Source: Shewanella sp. UCD-KL21 (lineage in GTDB: Bacteria; Pseudomonadota; Gammaproteobacteria; Enterobacterales; Shewanellaceae). Taken from it: a stretch of 32,757 nt of DNA. Location: the NCBI RefSeq assembly GCF_001957135.1, contig NZ_MPHK01000032.1:1-32757 (forward strand), given 5' to 3'. The stretch's first letter is position 1. Every line of letters begins with the position of its first letter. The position numbers and the translations under genes were made by a program. Shown here piece by piece: positions 24,307-32,549 of the stretch. The notes under the pieces were generated by a model that was not told the origin of the DNA, ran no database searches, and was given only the letters and a program-made list of their open reading frames with translations.

Positions 24307-24951
24307 TTAGGCGCGACTGACCTTAATCCATTTATCAGGTAGTGGATTAAGTAATGGCTGGAGCTGCGAAACATCGTGATAAAGCCAGTTGTTAATCTCA
24401 GTGGATGGAATAAATAGTGGCATGCGCTGGTGATACTGAGCGCATGTATCATTCGGCTTAATGGTAAGTGTAACCAGTTGATTTTCTGCAGGGTACAGTA
24501 TGCCTGCCATAAACAATGGCTTATTAGCAGCGTGACTGAAGCGATACTTTTGTTTTTTACTCTGGCGTTCATCGCGCCACTCAAACCAAGCACTACAAGG
24601 GATGATGCAGCGCTGCTGTTTAAAGGCATTGGCAAAGGTTGCTTTGTCGGCCGCGGTTTCTCCTTGGGCATTAATAATGATTTTTTTAGACCAAGTAGGT
24701 TTTATCCCCCAATGGCTATTTATGACAGTTAAAGGCGCAATATTTGCCGAGTGACTTATTGTTGCAATCGTAGTGCTGCTAGGGTTTGCGGCATTTATTG
24801 ATGGGCTTGTTTCAGGGCAAGTACGAGTGATGCAGGTAACAGTATCTGTTGGGCGTAAATCAAGGTTTGTTTGTATCGACAGTGGCACCTCAAACAAGTC
24901 ATCAAGTGTTTGCTTCATGCCATCAAATAGCATTTCAATTCTGCCACACAT
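24307..24951 (-). CDS. SRAP/HMCES-family protein (YedK-like abasic-site DNA-protein crosslinker)
   Basis: Cytoplasmic protein that shields abasic sites in single-stranded DNA by forming a thiazolidine link through its N-terminal cysteine. I chose the second of two adjacent ATGs (24951), giving Met-Cys-Gly-Arg so that Met removal exposes Cys2. Other active-site residues are present: Asn94 and Glu98 in NAQGET, Glu124 in SAWFEW, and His174 in YHQRMPLF. Compared with the family, about 20 extra Ser/Thr/Pro-rich residues sit at about 43-72 before the HWGIKPTW block. AAGGGA precedes the start. No LexA box was seen in the 313-bp region upstream. Single-gene unit. Confidence 0.92.
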   Translation of the reverse strand: MCGRIEMLFDGMKQTLDDLFEVPLSIQTNLDLRPTDTVTCITRTCPETSPSINAANPSSTTIATISHSANIAPLTVINSHWGIKPTWSKKIIINAQGETAADKATFANAFKQQRCIIPCSAWFEWRDERQSKKQKYRFSHAANKPLFMAGILYPAENQLVTLTIKPNDTCAQYHQRMPLFIPSTEINNWLYHDVSQLQPLLNPLPDKWIKVSRA

Positions 24952-25242
24952 CATTTAGATCCCTTTTTAATTCTATTCACTTAACGTAGCATTTTTTCCC
25001 ATGGGTTTGACCAATGATTTGTGTCGAGTCGCTTTGAAAAATAGCCTAAATTGCATTGTCGACTTTAAAAATTCAAACGAGCGTATAAATTTTTTTAAAA
25101 ATTTTAGCTTCAGCGCACACGTGTAAGTTTATGAAATGCTGGTATTATTTTTTAAATGTTACTTTGTTGTTGTAATTATTGGGTTTATTTTTAATTAGAA
25201 TGTTTGATCTAATTTAATTTTTGTGACGTAATGCACACTATT

Positions 25243-25261
25243 AGTCTGGTCTGATGAGTGT
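25243..25261 (+). promoter_or_regulatory. FadR-like operator overlapping the fadE leader
   Basis: AGTCTGGTCTGATGAGTGT lies 6 nt before the fadE ATG and resembles the E. coli FadR site (core CTGGTC-N-GA). A FadR-acyl-CoA switch on fadE is established in enterobacteria. A second sequence, TTCAAACG near 25072, resembles one half of a PsrA-type site, the fatty-acid repressor of Shewanella and Pseudomonas, but is incomplete. The rest of the AT-rich region 24955-25267 shows no coding sequence. Confidence 0.45.
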
Positions 25262-25267
25262 AAAACT

Positions 25268-27505
25268 ATGAGCTTAAGAACAACATTTAAAAAAGTATTG
25301 CCAAGTATTTCGACGACAGAACAAGAAGCGTTAGATGCCGGAGATGTTTGGTTAGAAGGATCGATTTATCAGGGCATTCCTGATTTTGCCGCCTTACGTG
25401 ACATTCCTGGGGCAACGCTGTCTGCTGATGAGCAAGCTTTCCTCGATGGCCCTGTGCAAACATTAATCGAAATGGTTGATGATTTTGAGATTCAAAATGG
25501 TAAACACTTACCAGACAATATTCTTAATTATTTAAAAGAGAACAAGTTCTTCTCTTTAATTATTCCTAAGTCTTACGGTGGACTTGAGTTTAGCCCTTAT
25601 GCTAACTCAACTATCGTAGCGACCATTGCTGCTAAAAGTTCTGCGGTTGCAGTTACGGTAATGGTGCCTAACTCTTTAGGCCCAGGCGAGTTATTAATGC
25701 ACTACGGCTTAGATAGCCAACGTGACTTTTGGTTGCCTCGTTTAGCTAACGGCCAAGAAATTCCATGTTTTGCATTAACAAGCCCTGAAGCGGGTTCAGA
25801 TGCTGGTGGTATTCCTGATATTGGTACTGTCACCATGGGTGACTACCAAGGTGAACAAGTTCTCGGTTTATCGGTTACTTGGGACAAGCGTTATATTACC
25901 CTAGCACCGATCGCAACTGTATTAGGTTTAGCCTTTAAAGTTGAAGATCCACAAGGGTTATTAGGCGGTAAAGAGCAGCTAGGTATTACCTGTGCGCTTA
26001 TTCCTAAGGCGCATCCTGGTGTGCAATTAGGTAACCGTCATGATCCTATGGGCTGTCGTTTTTATAACGGTACCACCCGTGGTGAGAATGTGTTTATTCC
26101 AATGGACTTTATTATTGGTGGTCAAAGCAACATAGGTCGCGGCTGGCAAATGCTAGTGAGCTGTTTAGGTGCTGGCCGTGGTATTTCACTGCCTGCTTTA
26201 GGCGTATCCGTTAGCCAATGTTCATTTAAGTCTTCTGCTGAATATGCCGCTGTGCGTGAGCAGTTTGGTCTATCAATTGGTAAGTTTGAAGGTATTCAAG
26301 AAAAGCTTGCTGATATTGCCGGTAAAACTTACTTGCAAGAAGCGATGCGAGTGCTAACCACTGAAGGATTAGGTTTAGGTTTAAAACCCTCAGTAGTGAC
26401 CGCAATTGCTAAATACCATATGACAGAGCTTGGACGTGATGTACTTGATTCTGCTATGGATATTCAAGCCGGTAAAGCGATTCAACGTGGACCGCAAAAT
26501 ACCTTAGCATCAGGTTATGTGGCGCAACCTATTGCAATTACCGTTGAAGGTGCCAACATTCTAACCCGTAACTTGATGATTTTTGGTCAAGGGGTTATGC
26601 GTTGTCATCCTCACTTACAAAGCATGGTTGAATCAATTCATAGTGATGCAAGTGACGCTGATAAAACCTTTAACCGTATCTTCAGACAAACCGTAGGTTA
26701 CAGTGTTGGCAACAGTTTACGCGCATTCAAATTAGGCGTTTTGCCATTTACGGCTCCAGCTTCATCTGCATTGCCTGAAGTTATCGGTTACGAAAAATCA
26801 GTACACAAACTTGCATCTAAATTGGCGGTTTATGCTGACTTCTCGTTGCTTGTATTGGGCGGCAAGCTTAAACAGGCTGAAATGATCTCAGCACGTTTAG
26901 GCGATGTAATGAGTTACCTTTATGCGGCGATGGCATCGATTCGTTTCTACGAGCAAAAAGTGTCAGCAGATGAGCGTAGCCAAGCTAAGCCATACTTTGA
27001 TTACGCGACTCGCTGGGCGCTATGTAAAGCTGAAGAAGCACTACTGGGCTTCCTAGATAACTTCCCATCTAAGCCGACTCGTCAGTTCATGCGTTTAATT
27101 ACCATGACTTACTCAGCCAAAATGCCAAAAGTGAATGATGATTTGGTCAGAGAGCTAGCCCATCAAGCCCAGCTTGATACTGAGTTTAAAAAGCAGTTAA
27201 CTCATTTAGTTAAGCCTGTTGCTGGTGATGGTAACTACATTAATGAGCAAGCTTATTTAGCTAAAATGGCATGTTTACCTATGTTAGCTAAAGTGAAAAA
27301 GGCCCTTAAACAGCGTGTATTTAAAGCTGGGGTTCGCTTCTCGTTAACACTGGATGCCGCGCTTGAAGCTAAGGTTATTACCGCCGATGAGCATAAGCAG
27401 CTGCAAGATTACAACTTAAAGCGTGAACGCGCGATCCGAGTTGATGAGTTTGATTTTGATATGAACTTAATTACCGATAAAGCGGATTTAAAAATCGCGA
27501 ACTAA
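25268..27505 (+). CDS. fadE: Acyl-CoA dehydrogenase FadE
   Basis: FAD-dependent enzyme for the first step of fatty-acid beta-oxidation (acyl-CoA to trans-2-enoyl-CoA). The 745 residues cover an N-terminal helical domain, a beta-domain with FALTSPEAGSDAGGIPD, a C-terminal helical domain and the long FadE-specific C-terminal extension. E. coli FadE (814) carries an additional N-terminal hydrophobic segment that is absent here; this shorter form is common in marine gammaproteobacteria. Codon use is typical of a well-expressed gene. A FadR-like site overlaps the leader, and an intrinsic terminator follows. Single-gene unit. Confidence 0.93.
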   Translation: MSLRTTFKKVLPSISTTEQEALDAGDVWLEGSIYQGIPDFAALRDIPGATLSADEQAFLDGPVQTLIEMVDDFEIQNGKHLPDNILNYLKENKFFSLIIPKSYGGLEFSPYANSTIVATIAAKSSAVAVTVMVPNSLGPGELLMHYGLDSQRDFWLPRLANGQEIPCFALTSPEAGSDAGGIPDIGTVTMGDYQGEQVLGLSVTWDKRYITLAPIATVLGLAFKVEDPQGLLGGKEQLGITCALIPKAHPGVQLGNRHDPMGCRFYNGTTRGENVFIPMDFIIGGQSNIGRGWQMLVSCLGAGRGISLPALGVSVSQCSFKSSAEYAAVREQFGLSIGKFEGIQEKLADIAGKTYLQEAMRVLTTEGLGLGLKPSVVTAIAKYHMTELGRDVLDSAMDIQAGKAIQRGPQNTLASGYVAQPIAITVEGANILTRNLMIFGQGVMRCHPHLQSMVESIHSDASDADKTFNRIFRQTVGYSVGNSLRAFKLGVLPFTAPASSALPEVIGYEKSVHKLASKLAVYADFSLLVLGGKLKQAEMISARLGDVMSYLYAAMASIRFYEQKVSADERSQAKPYFDYATRWALCKAEEALLGFLDNFPSKPTRQFMRLITMTYSAKMPKVNDDLVRELAHQAQLDTEFKKQLTHLVKPVAGDGNYINEQAYLAKMACLPMLAKVKKALKQRVFKAGVRFSLTLDAALEAKVITADEHKQLQDYNLKRERAIRVDEFDFDMNLITDKADLKIAN

Positions 27506-27536
27506 TATCGCTAAAATCAGCCTTGTTTAGTATGTT

Positions 27537-27562
27537 AAAAGCCGCTTTTAAGCGGCTTTTTT
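27537..27562 (+). terminator. Intrinsic terminator after fadE
   Basis: AAAAGCCGCTT (27537-27547) pairs with AAGCGGCTTTT (27550-27560), followed by more T residues. Confidence 0.88.
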
Positions 27563-27750
27563 GCGTTTAGGGCTTATGTTGGCAAGATGAATGTTTGATT
27601 AATTGTCGATTAAATTGTGACCAGCTCACAATTTTGTATTAAAGCTGTATTTTAAGCGCGTCTTAATCACCAAAGTTTGATCTTAGTTCGTTTTTTACTC
27701 AGCGCTAGGGCGTATAAATGAATGATGGTCACTAACTTTTTGGGGGAATA

Positions 27751-28332
27751 ATGATCCGTGCTTATAACAGAAAATTGATGTTGATACTCAATGTGACTTT
27801 TATTTGCTTGCTGCCCAGTGTTGGCCATGGTGCTGAAGCGATTGTGGGCGGCGCTGTAGGTTATGCCGATTATAGCGCTTCTTCTGTGGGGCTCTCTGAT
27901 ACCCAAGAAAGTGGCATTAATTACCAATATCGAAGTAGCATTAAACTTAACCCCAGTAATCGACTATATGGCGCTTACTCCTATAACTCTGATGATATGA
28001 ATCAACATGAAGGGATTTTAGTGTCCTATGACAAACTATTTTCTATTGATGACGCCCATCATATCAATTGGTTTATTGGGGCCTCGGCGGGATTAAGTGG
28101 CAACCAAATTCAACTCACCAATTTAGATAGCAGTTATCAAGACAGCAGTAGCAGTTACGTTTTTGGTGGGCAAACAGGGCTATTATTTGATTTAGGCCAT
28201 GACTTTAGTTCTGAACTTGGTTTTCGCTATTTAAAACATAACTTCAGTTCAAGTGCAGGCAACGACAACAGTTTGTCATTGTCCCTAAATGATACTGAGC
28301 AAGTGTACTTGGGGATTGATTTTCGCTTTTAG
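27751..28332 (+). CDS. Small outer membrane beta-barrel protein
   Basis: Exported protein of 193 residues. The signal peptide ends near GHGAEA (about residue 27). The mature part of about 166 residues has alternating strands and ends with Phe (GIDFRF), a typical BAM signal, suggesting an eight-stranded OmpA/OmpW-sized barrel. Ser- and Asn-rich stretches (DSSYQDSSSSY, SSSAGNDNS) would be surface loops. No specific family is recognised. A strong GGGGGAA ribosome site precedes the ATG, suggesting good expression. It lies between two terminators and is probably transcribed alone. Confidence 0.75.
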   Translation: MIRAYNRKLMLILNVTFICLLPSVGHGAEAIVGGAVGYADYSASSVGLSDTQESGINYQYRSSIKLNPSNRLYGAYSYNSDDMNQHEGILVSYDKLFSIDDAHHINWFIGASAGLSGNQIQLTNLDSSYQDSSSSYVFGGQTGLLFDLGHDFSSELGFRYLKHNFSSSAGNDNSLSLSLNDTEQVYLGIDFRF

Positions 28333-28365
28333 TTTATAGCTCATAAGAATAGCGAGAAAGTACCC

Positions 28366-28398
28366 AGCCGCCTTCAATACTTATTAAGGCGGCTTTTT
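28366..28398 (+). terminator. Intrinsic terminator after the outer membrane barrel gene
   Basis: AGCCGCCTT (28366-28374) pairs with AAGGCGGCT (28386-28394) around an 11-nt loop, followed by TTT. Confidence 0.8.
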
Positions 28399-28543
28399 AA
28401 CGTGAGAAATCAATGAGCTGGTACTGGCTGAGTCTTGAAATCAATTAAATTAATTTACAGTTGAATATGTGAATAGCTTGTAAACACGCCTGTGGTTAGG
28501 CATGTTAATACTCAGGAAATTAATTCATAAGAAGCAGGGAATT

Positions 28544-29902
28544 ATGACAAGGTTTAATTCAAGACTCACAAATGCGCTTTCTAACAAAAATCCTTATCAA
28601 AAAGCCTATAAACTGGGATTGCTGGTGAGTTTATGCAGCGCACCATTTGCGCTTCAAGCAGCAGATTTTAGCGTGATCCATGCAGGGGAGTTACTTGCTG
28701 TTGCAGGTGAAAAACCGACAACTAAGCAATCGATAGTGATTAAAGATGGCCAAATTAGCGCCATTAGTAATGGCTATATAGAGCTTGCATCCAGCCAAAT
28801 AACTGAAGCCGATACCCTTGAATATATTGACCTCAAAGACAGCTTTGTCATGGCGGGTTTAATGGATATGCACGTGCATCTACAAGGGGAGTTAGGGCCC
28901 AATAATGACAGCGAAGCATTACGCATGTCAGATGCCGATGTGGCAATGAAAAGTGCCTATTTTGCCAATAAGACCTTGATGGCAGGCTTTACTACAGTAC
29001 GGGACTTAGGTGCTAAACCTGAACAAATTTATGCGCTGCGAGATGCGGTTAACAAAGGCTGGTTGGCTGGCCCTCGTATTATTGCCTCAGGCGGCGTTTC
29101 TGTCACTGGTGGACATGGTGATGTGGATGGTAAAAGCCCTGACTTACTGGATATGCTGACCTCAAAAACCATTTGTGATGGCCCTTTTGATTGCCGCCGC
29201 GCAACCCGCCGAGCGATTAAATATGGCGCGGATGTGATTAAGATTACCTCCACAGGCGGTGTATTGTCAGATACCAATACCGGCACAGGTCAGCAGATGG
29301 CCAATGACGAGTTAAAAGAAGTCATTGATGCCGCCCATGCCTTGGGTCGTAAAGTTGCCAGTCATGCCCATGCGGCTGAAGGGATAAATGCCGCACTAAG
29401 GGCGGGGGTTGATAGTGTCGAACATGGCAGTTACGCCAACAAAGAATCAATTAAGCTATTTAAAAAGTCAGGGGCTTACTTAGTACCAACTCTGTTAGCG
29501 GGTGACACTGTGGTGCAAATGGCTAAAGGTGATAGCAACTTTATGTCTGCGGCGATTAAAGCTAAAGCCATTAGAGTGGGTCATGACATGCAAAACAACT
29601 TTGGTAATGCCTATAAAGCGGGGGTTAACATTGCTTTTGGCACCGATAGCGGCGTATCACGCCACGGCGATAATGCTAAAGAGGCAGTGCTGATGAGTCA
29701 GGCTGGCATGAGCAATCAAGATATCTTAGTTAGTGCGACCATTAACGCCGCTGACCTTATTGATATGAGCGATACTTTAGGCACGCTAGCTCAAGGTAAG
29801 CATGCTGACATTATAGCAATGAAAGCTAGCCCTCTAGAAAGCATAGATGCGTTGCTTGATGTTCATTTTGTTATGAAATCAGGCAAGGTACATAAACAAT
29901 AA
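28544..29902 (+). CDS. Secreted amidohydrolase-family metallo-dependent hydrolase (prolidase/imidazolonepropionase-like)
   Basis: Exported 452-residue enzyme with an amidohydrolase-superfamily barrel. I chose the ATG at 28544, which has AGGGA upstream and leads into a signal peptide ending ALQA (about 39); an ATG at 28502 has no such support. Metal ligands are visible: HVH (His110, His112), the bridging Lys233 in VIKITSTGG, SHAHA (His274/276), VEHGS (His294) and GTDSG (Asp368). This binuclear pattern with Lys matches the Xaa-Pro dipeptidase-like subgroup described from environmental sequences. It probably trims dipeptides or N-acyl dipeptides in the periplasm (inference). It ends at a terminator shared with the convergent symporter gene. 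Confidence 0.85.
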   Translation: MTRFNSRLTNALSNKNPYQKAYKLGLLVSLCSAPFALQAADFSVIHAGELLAVAGEKPTTKQSIVIKDGQISAISNGYIELASSQITEADTLEYIDLKDSFVMAGLMDMHVHLQGELGPNNDSEALRMSDADVAMKSAYFANKTLMAGFTTVRDLGAKPEQIYALRDAVNKGWLAGPRIIASGGVSVTGGHGDVDGKSPDLLDMLTSKTICDGPFDCRRATRRAIKYGADVIKITSTGGVLSDTNTGTGQQMANDELKEVIDAAHALGRKVASHAHAAEGINAALRAGVDSVEHGSYANKESIKLFKKSGAYLVPTLLAGDTVVQMAKGDSNFMSAAIKAKAIRVGHDMQNNFGNAYKAGVNIAFGTDSGVSRHGDNAKEAVLMSQAGMSNQDILVSATINAADLIDMSDTLGTLAQGKHADIIAMKASPLESIDALLDVHFVMKSGKVHKQ

Positions 29903-29922
29903 CCTTGACTAAGGTTTACCCC

Positions 29923-29948
29923 AAAAGGCTCCAGTAGGAGCCTTTTTT
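29923..29948. terminator. Bidirectional terminator between amidohydrolase and symporter genes
   Basis: AAAAGGCTCC (29923-29932) pairs with GGAGCCTTTT (29937-29946) around AGTA, with a T-run beyond. The A-run on the other side serves the minus-strand gene ending at 29967. Confidence 0.85.
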
Positions 29949-29966
29949 GTGGGTTACTTATTTGAA

Positions 29967-32135
29967 TCATTCAACCCAATGCAATACATCACGAATAATC
30001 GACCAGCGCGGCACTGGGGTGGTTGCGCCTTTGCCTAGCATCCAATAATCATAAAACTGTTGCTGATGGCCATCGACTCGGCGTAATTTTTGCCAATTGT
30101 TGATGTAGTTTAATAATGACTGGTTTGATTGAGCCACGGCATATGCCACTGGGTAGCGATTTTTGCCTTCTAAAATAGCAATGCCGTAGCCTGGGAAGAA
30201 TAATGTCCAAGCTGAACCTGCTTCAGCGCTGATCACCACGGCATCGTATTTGGGTGTTTTTTGCCGAAAGAAATCTTTATAACCGTCAATCTTAACAAAG
30301 TTAATATGAGGCAGTTTTTTCTTGGCAGCGGCAATCTTGTCATCATGCTCGACATAGGCGATGGTGGTATTTTCCATCTCGAGAATGGACTCATCAGTTT
30401 TAAAGCTATTAACCCGATGATCTTGAGTGGCAATGGCGATGTTAAGCTCTAGCACTGGCTCACCATAACTGAGCCTGTCCATTTGCTTGATGTCCATTGA
30501 CAACCCTGACATGGCAACATCAAAAAAACCAGCCTGTAACGACGCTGCGAGCTTATCTTTTTTGAACGGTACAAACTCAACTTCGACTTTTAAGTCCTCC
30601 GCCAACTTAGTGGCCATTGCAATATCAAAACCCACTAACTGGCCGGCATTATTGTAGTAACTAAATGGCACATTACTGGGAATGTAACCCACTTTTAGCA
30701 GCCCACGTTGGCGAATCGTTTGTACGTTGGCGATGGCTTGTGCGGGGCTTTTACCAACTTCAGGGTATTGGCGGGTCACTTTTGTAGGCACTTTATCAGC
30801 CACTTTCATATTGGCGATCACTTCACTGGTAATGTCAGGGCTATGTATAAACAGCCCCATACCAACACGGCAGACAATAATCGTTACCACGGTGCTGGCG
30901 AATACGCCAATGGACATTTTAATGAATTGCGGCACACGAATTTTCAGTGTCCCTTGGAATAAGCACACGGTTAATAGGGTGAGGGCGAACAGGTTCATTA
31001 CTGCGGCAATAGAGTTGAATTTACCTGTAATAAAACCTGACATAACAAACAACTGAAATAGATCAGCTGGTAGCTGCACTAAGTCCAACATGAAAGGAAT
31101 GGCGACATACACACTACCAAATAAAGATAATAAGCCACTAACAGACAATGATGGCATAGCGCCGACTTCTACAGGTGTGCCATTAAACCAACCTGCAAAA
31201 TAGACAAACAAGATAACGGTTAATTTACCGATATTGGGGAAGGTAAATGCAATAGGCACCAAAATCTCAATCAGGGTGACACCATCTTCAGTTAAGCTAT
31301 TATGCTCGCGCATAATTTGCTTACACTCAGCAATAATCACCGGTATCACAATAAAGATATTACCTGTGGCAAAGGCGGTGACTAAACTGGCTTTGCTGAT
31401 GTTAATCGTCTGCCTGTAAGTAATTGGCGTTAATGACGAAACTATCCATGGTAGCACTGCAAATGTGAGCAATAAGCACAAAGCAAAGTAACTAATAAGG
31501 TAAACCTGCATACTGGCAAACTCATCCACACCCATAGTGCCTGCTGCCGATGCTGACATGGCCAAAATACCAATAGGCAACACTTTAACCAAGCCTTGGG
31601 TGATCCGAGAAAAGGCTTCAGTGATGGTATGCATAAAGGTTAACACCAGCTTTTTATTGTCGCCCTCCATACCAATTAACGCGAGACCCAAGGCAATACT
31701 GAACACGACCATGGCTGGTACATAACCTTCTGCCATTGACTCAAACGGGTTTGAGGGAATATAGAGCTTAAAATAATTAATCGGCTGGGCAGGTTCGATA
31801 ATACTGGTGCTGAAAAATGACGCTGATTCAATAAACGGAAAAGACAGTGGCATTAAGGCGGTGAGTACTAGCCCGACTAGCCACAGTAGTAACATGATGG
31901 CGCCAGCACGGCTAAAAATTAATATGGCAGTGCTTTTTTGCAGCTTACCGATCCCGCCGATCAGCGATACCACAATGTAAGGCAATACGGTCATTTGCAT
32001 TAATAAGATAACGCCATTACCGATAGTGCTTAGCCAGCCAACGGATTCGCCAAAGAATATCCCCACAGCAAAGCCGACAAACATAGCCACTAGCATTTGG
32101 GTTGAACTGGTCATCGCAAGTAGTTTTTTAAACAC
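29967..32135 (-). CDS. Dicarboxylate/amino-acid:cation symporter fused to a periplasmic solute-binding domain
   Basis: Fusion of a DAACS (GltP/SDF) symporter (about residues 15-410 of the longest frame) with a C-terminal family-3 amino-acid-binding domain (about 490-715; GLLKVGYIPSNVPFSYYN, then GQLVGFDIAMATKLAEDL). After the eight-helix symporter an extra helix (about 422-446) should carry the binding domain into the periplasm. The serine-rich HP1 loop and TM7 NMDGT motif of classical members are replaced by SLVTAFATGN and FPNIGKL, so substrate or coupling may differ. I chose the GTG at 32135, which has GGAAG 5-6 nt upstream; an in-frame GTG at 32183 lacks a ribosome site and would add 16 residues (738 in all). 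A single-protein uptake system for amino acids or dicarboxylates is inferred. Confidence 0.9.
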   Translation of the reverse strand: MFKKLLAMTSSTQMLVAMFVGFAVGIFFGESVGWLSTIGNGVILLMQMTVLPYIVVSLIGGIGKLQKSTAILIFSRAGAIMLLLWLVGLVLTALMPLSFPFIESASFFSTSIIEPAQPINYFKLYIPSNPFESMAEGYVPAMVVFSIALGLALIGMEGDNKKLVLTFMHTITEAFSRITQGLVKVLPIGILAMSASAAGTMGVDEFASMQVYLISYFALCLLLTFAVLPWIVSSLTPITYRQTINISKASLVTAFATGNIFIVIPVIIAECKQIMREHNSLTEDGVTLIEILVPIAFTFPNIGKLTVILFVYFAGWFNGTPVEVGAMPSLSVSGLLSLFGSVYVAIPFMLDLVQLPADLFQLFVMSGFITGKFNSIAAVMNLFALTLLTVCLFQGTLKIRVPQFIKMSIGVFASTVVTIIVCRVGMGLFIHSPDITSEVIANMKVADKVPTKVTRQYPEVGKSPAQAIANVQTIRQRGLLKVGYIPSNVPFSYYNNAGQLVGFDIAMATKLAEDLKVEVEFVPFKKDKLAASLQAGFFDVAMSGLSMDIKQMDRLSYGEPVLELNIAIATQDHRVNSFKTDESILEMENTTIAYVEHDDKIAAAKKKLPHINFVKIDGYKDFFRQKTPKYDAVVISAEAGSAWTLFFPGYGIAILEGKNRYPVAYAVAQSNQSLLNYINNWQKLRRVDGHQQQFYDYWMLGKGATTPVPRWSIIRDVLHWVE

Positions 32136-32334
32136 AGTTAGCTTCCATCTATTATCTGGGCTTGAAGGTAAACTCACATTCACTCATTAACAGGCTAATG
32201 TTTTGATAATGCTATAAAGTTGTTGCTTAAGTTTAATATTAACAGTGTTATTTGGGATTAGGAGTAATTTGTACAATAAATATCTTAGATAATTTGTCGA
32301 TTTACCGCTAAAAGGTAATAAAATGTATGGTCCG

Positions 32335-32504
32335 CCTCGTTATTGCAAATGATATTTTCGATAACGAGGTTGGTTTGCGCTAATGTATTCGGAGTCTTCA
32401 TTAGGTGCTTACCACCCGCTCCACGATGAGTTCCGCGCTAGATTGTCCTCAAAAAGCCAAAAGCATACTGCGTTGCTGTTTTTATTGTCAGGTCTTCAAT
32501 CTAG
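32335..32504 (-). ncRNA. Candidate bridge/seek RNA region in the IS110-type non-coding end
   Basis: Three perfect inverted repeats lie downstream of the transposase stop: 32335-32343 with 32361-32369 (9 bp), 32380-32385 with 32399-32404 (6 bp), and 32438-32445 with 32497-32504 (8 bp). The last encloses a further imperfect hairpin around 32458-32482. IS110/IS1111 elements are known to make a structured guide RNA from a non-coding end, and IS1111-type elements keep it downstream of the transposase. Exact RNA ends and guide loops cannot be given. The region 32136-32334 to the left is AT-rich and should carry the symporter promoter; nothing coding was seen there. Confidence 0.4.
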
Positions 32505-32549
32505 TGGTCTGACCGTTCTGTCATCTTCTCTATCATCTGCAAACTCGGG

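Noticed and set aside
24303..24671. Open frame on the minus strand overlapping the SRAP gene
   Set aside because: It is another frame of the same strand inside the SRAP gene, whose active-site motifs are intact; the alternative translation shows no domain.
28502..28543. Upstream ATG for the amidohydrolase
   Set aside because: The ATG at 28544 has AGGGA in front of it and places the signal peptide more normally.
30708..31056. Two overlapping plus-strand open frames opposite the symporter fusion
   Set aside because: They are antisense to well-conserved codons of the fusion gene and have no ribosome site or recognisable sequence.
32136..32183. Upstream GTG start for the symporter fusion
   Set aside because: No ribosome site there, whereas the GTG at 32135 has GGAAG at good spacing; it cannot be fully excluded.
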